From JBBSWB01 sp038046465 (GTDB lineage Archaea; Nanobdellota; Nanobdellia; Woesearchaeales; GW2011-AR9), in NCBI GenBank assembly GCA_038046465.1, contig JBBSWB010000057.1, positions 1 to 8,284 of the forward strand: DNA of 8,284 nt. The letters run 5' to 3'. This document shows positions 5,290 to 8,284 of this stretch, piece after piece. The position numbers were made by a program, and so were the translations under genes. The notes under the pieces are model-generated. The model did no database searches. It was given only the letters and a program-made list of their open reading frames with translations, and was not told where the DNA came from. How positions within the stretch are numbered: the stretch's first letter is position 1; every line of letters starts with the position of its first letter.

Positions 5290-7290
5290 TCAAATGAAAT
5301 TTACGTGCGCAGGTAATTTTTCATTTGATTGTTTGTAAGTTTCCAAATTGATGTCTCCTTGTTTGACTCCCCACAAAAACTGGTTTACTTTATGTTGAAA
5401 ACATAAAGGCCAACAAACAGAATTATTAAACTTTTCTGAACCAACAAAATTCATAATCTCCCAGTATTTTTCACTTTGCCAAATCTCTTTAAAAGATTTT
5501 TCAGCAATATTTCCCGGACTAAGGTGATTGAATTTATCTGTTTGAAATGTTCCACAGGGACCAACTTTTCCAGAGCCGGCAATCTGAATCATAAATGGAG
5601 GACCGTAGCAGCACTTATAGTCACGATTTCCCATACTAAGTAATTTTGACCACTTTGCAATCACTTTATAAGAATCAGTAGAATAGGATTCAGCTTCTTT
5701 TAACAACGGCGCCAATTTTTGATAATCTTCGTAATTAATGCCTAAAGTTCTTTCCGGGTTTTCTGCACAATGTTTAATCACAACATAATCTACCATTAAT
5801 TCTTTCCCTAGTTTAGCCATAGGAATAATTTGATCACTAAATTTTGGCATAAGAACCATTTGTAAACCAATAGTTACATCTAATTTTCTCTCCTTTTTTA
5901 TCTCGACACATTTTTTGATTGTGTTGTAAACTTTATGAAAATGAGCTTCCGTACAACCCATAATTTCGGCATACCTCAAGGGTTCTCCTCCAGAAACATT
6001 GAAACGAATATAACTCAAACAGGGCAAAATATTTTCTAATTCTGAATCTTTAAGCAAAGATCCATTAGTGGACATAGCAATATCTAATCCCTTTTTCTTA
6101 GCATAGAGAATTACTTCATATACAATCGGATTAAATGTACTTTCTCCATCAGAACCAAGAGGGATTGCTTTTACTCCAATTTCGGCTGCATCATCTATAA
6201 ATCTAAAAGCCACTTCTTTAGTAATAGTATGTTTAGCCCCTTTTCTATCTTCACTAGCATAATCGTAATTACAATAATTACATTTATAATTGCATCTTGT
6301 TGATAAAGCCCACTCTACAGTAATTGGAGCAATTCTTTCCCCATTCATCCAAGCTTTAACTCTATCTAAATGATAAGGCAATTTAGTACTATCTAACAAT
6401 AATTGTGGTTTAGATTCCAACATTTTTTCTTCCCCAAAAGGCATTTTTTTAACATTTTCGTTTAAATATTCCCTTAAAGATTCTCGCCAACCCCTCATAG
6501 GCAGTAATTTTGTAGATTTTAATGCTGTTTTTGCTGGATAATGGATATTTGGAAGACCAAAATCTTCGTGTTTAGCTCTAATTATTTCTTTTTTTAATCC
6601 CAAAGTTTGTATTAATTCTTGAACAAAATTAAAATAATTGTCCTGGCCTTCATTAGCTAGATGATAAATCCCATAAGGCGGTTTTTTTTCCAAAAGTGAA
6701 AGTATTGCTTCAGCAGCATCTTTAGCATATAAAAAAGATTCAATTTTATTATCAGCAATTTTTAATTCTTTTCCTTCATCGATCCAAGTCAGAAGTTTGT
6801 CTACAAAACCAACACTTTTATTTTTTCTTTTTCCAAATAAAAGAGGGAACCTAACGATATAATATTTTTCACAAGTGTTCTTAACAAAACATTCTCCAGA
6901 ATATTTAGAAGCTGCATAAGTGTTGGTGGGGTTAGGCAGATCTTCTTCAGTATAATAATCGGTTTTTTCCCCATCAAATATAGCCCCCGTACTGGTTTGG
7001 ATTAGAATTATTTTTTTTTCCTGACAAATTTTAGCTAAATGGTTAACTGCAATACTATTTACTTCAAAAGCCTTTTTGGGTTCATCTTCACATTGGTTAA
7101 TCCCAACTAAACTCGCAGCATTAATAATAACGTCGGGTTGATATTTATTAATAACATATTCTAACTCTAATTTATTAATTATTTCTACATCTGAATGAGT
7201 TAACCCGATACATTCTAAGTTTCTTTTCCTACAAGTTTCTTCAATAGCTGTTCCTAACTTTCCACTAGAACCAAGTAATAAAATTTTCAT
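5290..7290 (-). CDS. RmlD-like SDR fused to radical SAM/auxiliary-cluster domain
   Basis: This 666-residue protein joins two complete enzymes. Residues 1-278 are an extended SDR of the dTDP-4-dehydrorhamnose reductase (RmlD) type, with nucleotide motif GSSGKLG (7-13), catalytic S100/T101, and Y125-xxx-K129; RmlD-type enzymes reduce 4-keto nucleotide sugars with NAD(P)H. Residues 303-666 are a radical SAM enzyme with C333, C337 and C340, a GGE-like 'SDGES' (380-384), and C-terminal cysteines C560/C561, C579, C626 and C630 for an auxiliary cluster. The linker (279-302) is short and charged, and contains Met283 and Met290. The radical SAM half matches the downstream stand-alone enzyme from residue 303 to the end. 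The ATG overlaps the previous stop (ATGA), with AAGGAG 11 nt upstream, so it is translated with the preceding SDR gene. The fusion suggests that reduction and radical chemistry act on the same or consecutive intermediates. The domain calls are firm; the pathway is inferred. Confidence 0.9.
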   Translation of the reverse strand: MKILLLGSSGKLGTAIEETCRKRNLECIGLTHSDVEIINKLELEYVINKYQPDVIINAASLVGINQCEDEPKKAFEVNSIAVNHLAKICQEKKIILIQTSTGAIFDGEKTDYYTEEDLPNPTNTYAASKYSGECFVKNTCEKYYIVRFPLLFGKRKNKSVGFVDKLLTWIDEGKELKIADNKIESFLYAKDAAEAILSLLEKKPPYGIYHLANEGQDNYFNFVQELIQTLGLKKEIIRAKHEDFGLPNIHYPAKTALKSTKLLPMRGWRESLREYLNENVKKMPFGEEKMLESKPQLLLDSTKLPYHLDRVKAWMNGERIAPITVEWALSTRCNYKCNYCNYDYASEDRKGAKHTITKEVAFRFIDDAAEIGVKAIPLGSDGESTFNPIVYEVILYAKKKGLDIAMSTNGSLLKDSELENILPCLSYIRFNVSGGEPLRYAEIMGCTEAHFHKVYNTIKKCVEIKKERKLDVTIGLQMVLMPKFSDQIIPMAKLGKELMVDYVVIKHCAENPERTLGINYEDYQKLAPLLKEAESYSTDSYKVIAKWSKLLSMGNRDYKCCYGPPFMIQIAGSGKVGPCGTFQTDKFNHLSPGNIAEKSFKEIWQSEKYWEIMNFVGSEKFNNSVCWPLCFQHKVNQFLWGVKQGDINLETYKQSNEKLPAHVNFI

Positions 7291-8162
7291 TTGTTTACAT
7301 TCTCCTTTTCAATTACTTGCATCTCCTTTTTAAAGTTTCCAACATACTCTTTTAACGCTTCTTGCCAAGGTCTTAAAGTGTTAATTTTTTCTGAAGTTAG
7401 TAATGTATCTGTATTTTTAAGTGCTAAGTGGCCAAAATCAAGGTAGGAAGCTTTTTTGATACCGGGGCAAATATTTAAAATTTTAGCTGCTTCAACCATT
7501 ATTTCATATAATGTTGCTTTGCCTCCATTTACTACATGATAAATCCCGTAAGACAAAGAACTATTTAATATTCGTTTTATTTCTTTAGCAATATCTAAAC
7601 TATATGAAGGAGAACAAACGATATCATCTGCCATTCTAATCTCTTCACTAGCTTTAATTTTATGCAACATCTTTTCAATTAATTGATTATTTCTCGGAGT
7701 CTCACCAAATAATAGAGAACAACGAATGATATAATATTTATTTGAAATTGCTTGTATGAAACAATCAGCACCATATTTAGTAAGCCCATAGACATTAATC
7801 GGCTTAGGCGTATCACTCTCAACATATACAAAATCTTTCTGATTATTAAAAACTGCATCGGTACTAAAATGTACTAATAAAAAATCCATTTCGTTAGAAA
7901 GCTCTGATAATAATTTTACATAAAGGGTATTGGTTACTAAGGCTTTTTCAGGTTCTTTTTCACAAGAATCAATCCCATGAAAAGCGATAGTATTTATAAC
8001 AATATTTGGCTGAACAATCTTAACCATCTCTTTAACTTGTGTAAAATTAGTAGCATCGAAATCTAAGCTATTTTTACAAATAACTTCATAATCTGCTTGG
8101 AGAACTTTATATAAAGCCCGACCCATTTTTCCGGTATGCCCCAATAATAAAATTTTTACCAT
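7287..8162 (-). CDS. RmlD-like SDR (NAD(P)-dependent sugar reductase/epimerase type)
   Basis: This 291-residue protein is an extended SDR of the RmlD family, close to the family's usual length. It has the nucleotide-binding motif GHTGKMG (8-14), the 'HFSTDAVF' segment (98-105) with S100, T101 and D102, and catalytic Y125-xxx-K129. The C-terminal substrate domain includes 'YGIYHVVN' (205-212). RmlD-type enzymes reduce dTDP-4-keto-6-deoxy sugars, but related members bind other ligands, including the regulatory subunit of animal SAM synthetase. It is a paralogue of the SDR half of the next gene, with catalytic residues at the same positions, so the two probably arose by tandem duplication and may act on successive or alternative intermediates. 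It is the first gene of the leftward block, with a TATA box about 50 nt before the ATG and no strong Shine-Dalgarno site. Confidence 0.88.
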   Translation of the reverse strand: MVKILLLGHTGKMGRALYKVLQADYEVICKNSLDFDATNFTQVKEMVKIVQPNIVINTIAFHGIDSCEKEPEKALVTNTLYVKLLSELSNEMDFLLVHFSTDAVFNNQKDFVYVESDTPKPINVYGLTKYGADCFIQAISNKYYIIRCSLLFGETPRNNQLIEKMLHKIKASEEIRMADDIVCSPSYSLDIAKEIKRILNSSLSYGIYHVVNGGKATLYEIMVEAAKILNICPGIKKASYLDFGHLALKNTDTLLTSEKINTLRPWQEALKEYVGNFKKEMQVIEKENVNK

Positions 8163-8212
8163 TTTTTTACTTCAAAACGATTAGTTAATTTTAAAAATTT
8201 TAGATTAGATTC

Positions 8213-8221
8213 ATTTATAAA
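8213..8221 (-). promoter_or_regulatory. TATA box of the leftward block
   Basis: On the minus strand TTTATAAAT matches the left-end box exactly. Initiation about 25-27 nt downstream would fall near 8190, giving a leader of about 28 nt to the ATG at 8162, a normal archaeal arrangement. No other promoter candidate was seen for the leftward genes. Confidence 0.65.
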
Positions 8222-8234
8222 TGTTATTAAAAAG

Positions 8235-8257
8235 AGTAATACTTCAGTATTCTGAAG
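8235..8257 (-). promoter_or_regulatory. Dyad-symmetric upstream element, right copy
   Basis: Read on the minus strand: CTTCAG, spacer AATA, CTGAAG, then TATTACT. It is the inverted counterpart of 31-53, and matches it at 21 of 23 positions. The gap to the TATA box is 13 bp, the same as on the left. Placement directly upstream of the TATA/BRE region fits an activator or repressor site. Another open frame on the minus strand crosses it, ending in a TAA at 8226-8228, so a coding explanation is not excluded. Confidence 0.6.
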
Positions 8258-8284
8258 TGATTTAATCTATATTCTCGAGTACAG

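Noticed and set aside
7287..8162. Regulatory subunit of SAM synthetase (MAT2B-like) serving the radical SAM enzymes
   Set aside because: MAT2B is an RmlD relative, but this protein keeps the catalytic YxxxK and lies in a sugar-enzyme cluster, so a sugar-active SDR is the simpler call.
31..8257. Terminal inverted repeats of a transposon or integron-like island
   Set aside because: No transposase, integrase or recombinase is encoded, no target-site duplication is visible outside the repeats, and each repeat sits at a fixed distance from a TATA box. Kept only as a secondary explanation.

Overview
The window is AT-rich DNA packed with genes for sugar modification and surface glycans. It probably comes from an archaeon, perhaps a DPANN-type lineage such as Woesearchaeota or a relative. 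Evidence for archaea: TATA boxes (TTTATAAAT, TTATATAAAT) at archaeal distances from starts, a transketolase split into two adjacent genes, ATGA gene overlaps, and a mix of genes with and without Shine-Dalgarno sites. The phylum is a guess. No rRNA, tRNA, CRISPR array or transposase was seen.

Layout: two gene blocks converge on about 4.07-4.16 kb. The rightward block (210-4066) encodes a cobalamin-binding radical SAM protein, a TIGR04372-like putative glycosyltransferase, and the two halves of a transketolase-like enzyme. The transketolase pair also has its own TATA box. The leftward block (8162-4162) encodes an RmlD-like short-chain dehydrogenase/reductase (SDR), a 666-residue fusion of a second RmlD-like SDR with a radical SAM/auxiliary-cluster domain, and a stand-alone radical SAM enzyme that is a paralogue of the fused domain. 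Both blocks look operonic: ATGA overlaps at 3587-3590 and 7287-7290, and gaps of 13 to about 100 nt elsewhere.

Most notable non-coding feature: a near-identical 23-bp element (CTTCAG, four spacer bases, CTGAAGTATTACT) occurs once at each end of the window, in opposite orientations. Each copy lies exactly 13 bp upstream of an identical TTTATAAAT box and points inward. The simplest reading is a shared operator or activator site that co-regulates the two convergent blocks. Coding and terminal-repeat explanations are considered and not fully excluded.

How the genes may work together (inference): the transketolase pair could make or transfer a two-carbon ketol unit, the RmlD-like SDRs could reduce keto-sugar intermediates, and three different radical SAM enzymes could carry out difficult C-H chemistry. 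The TIGR04372-like protein would then attach the product to a glycan or lipid carrier. No nucleotidyltransferase or 4,6-dehydratase is present, so the activated sugar must come from elsewhere. The most unusual parts are the SDR-radical SAM fusion, the duplicated SDR and radical SAM modules, and a transketolase second subunit that consists only of the pyrimidine-binding domain.
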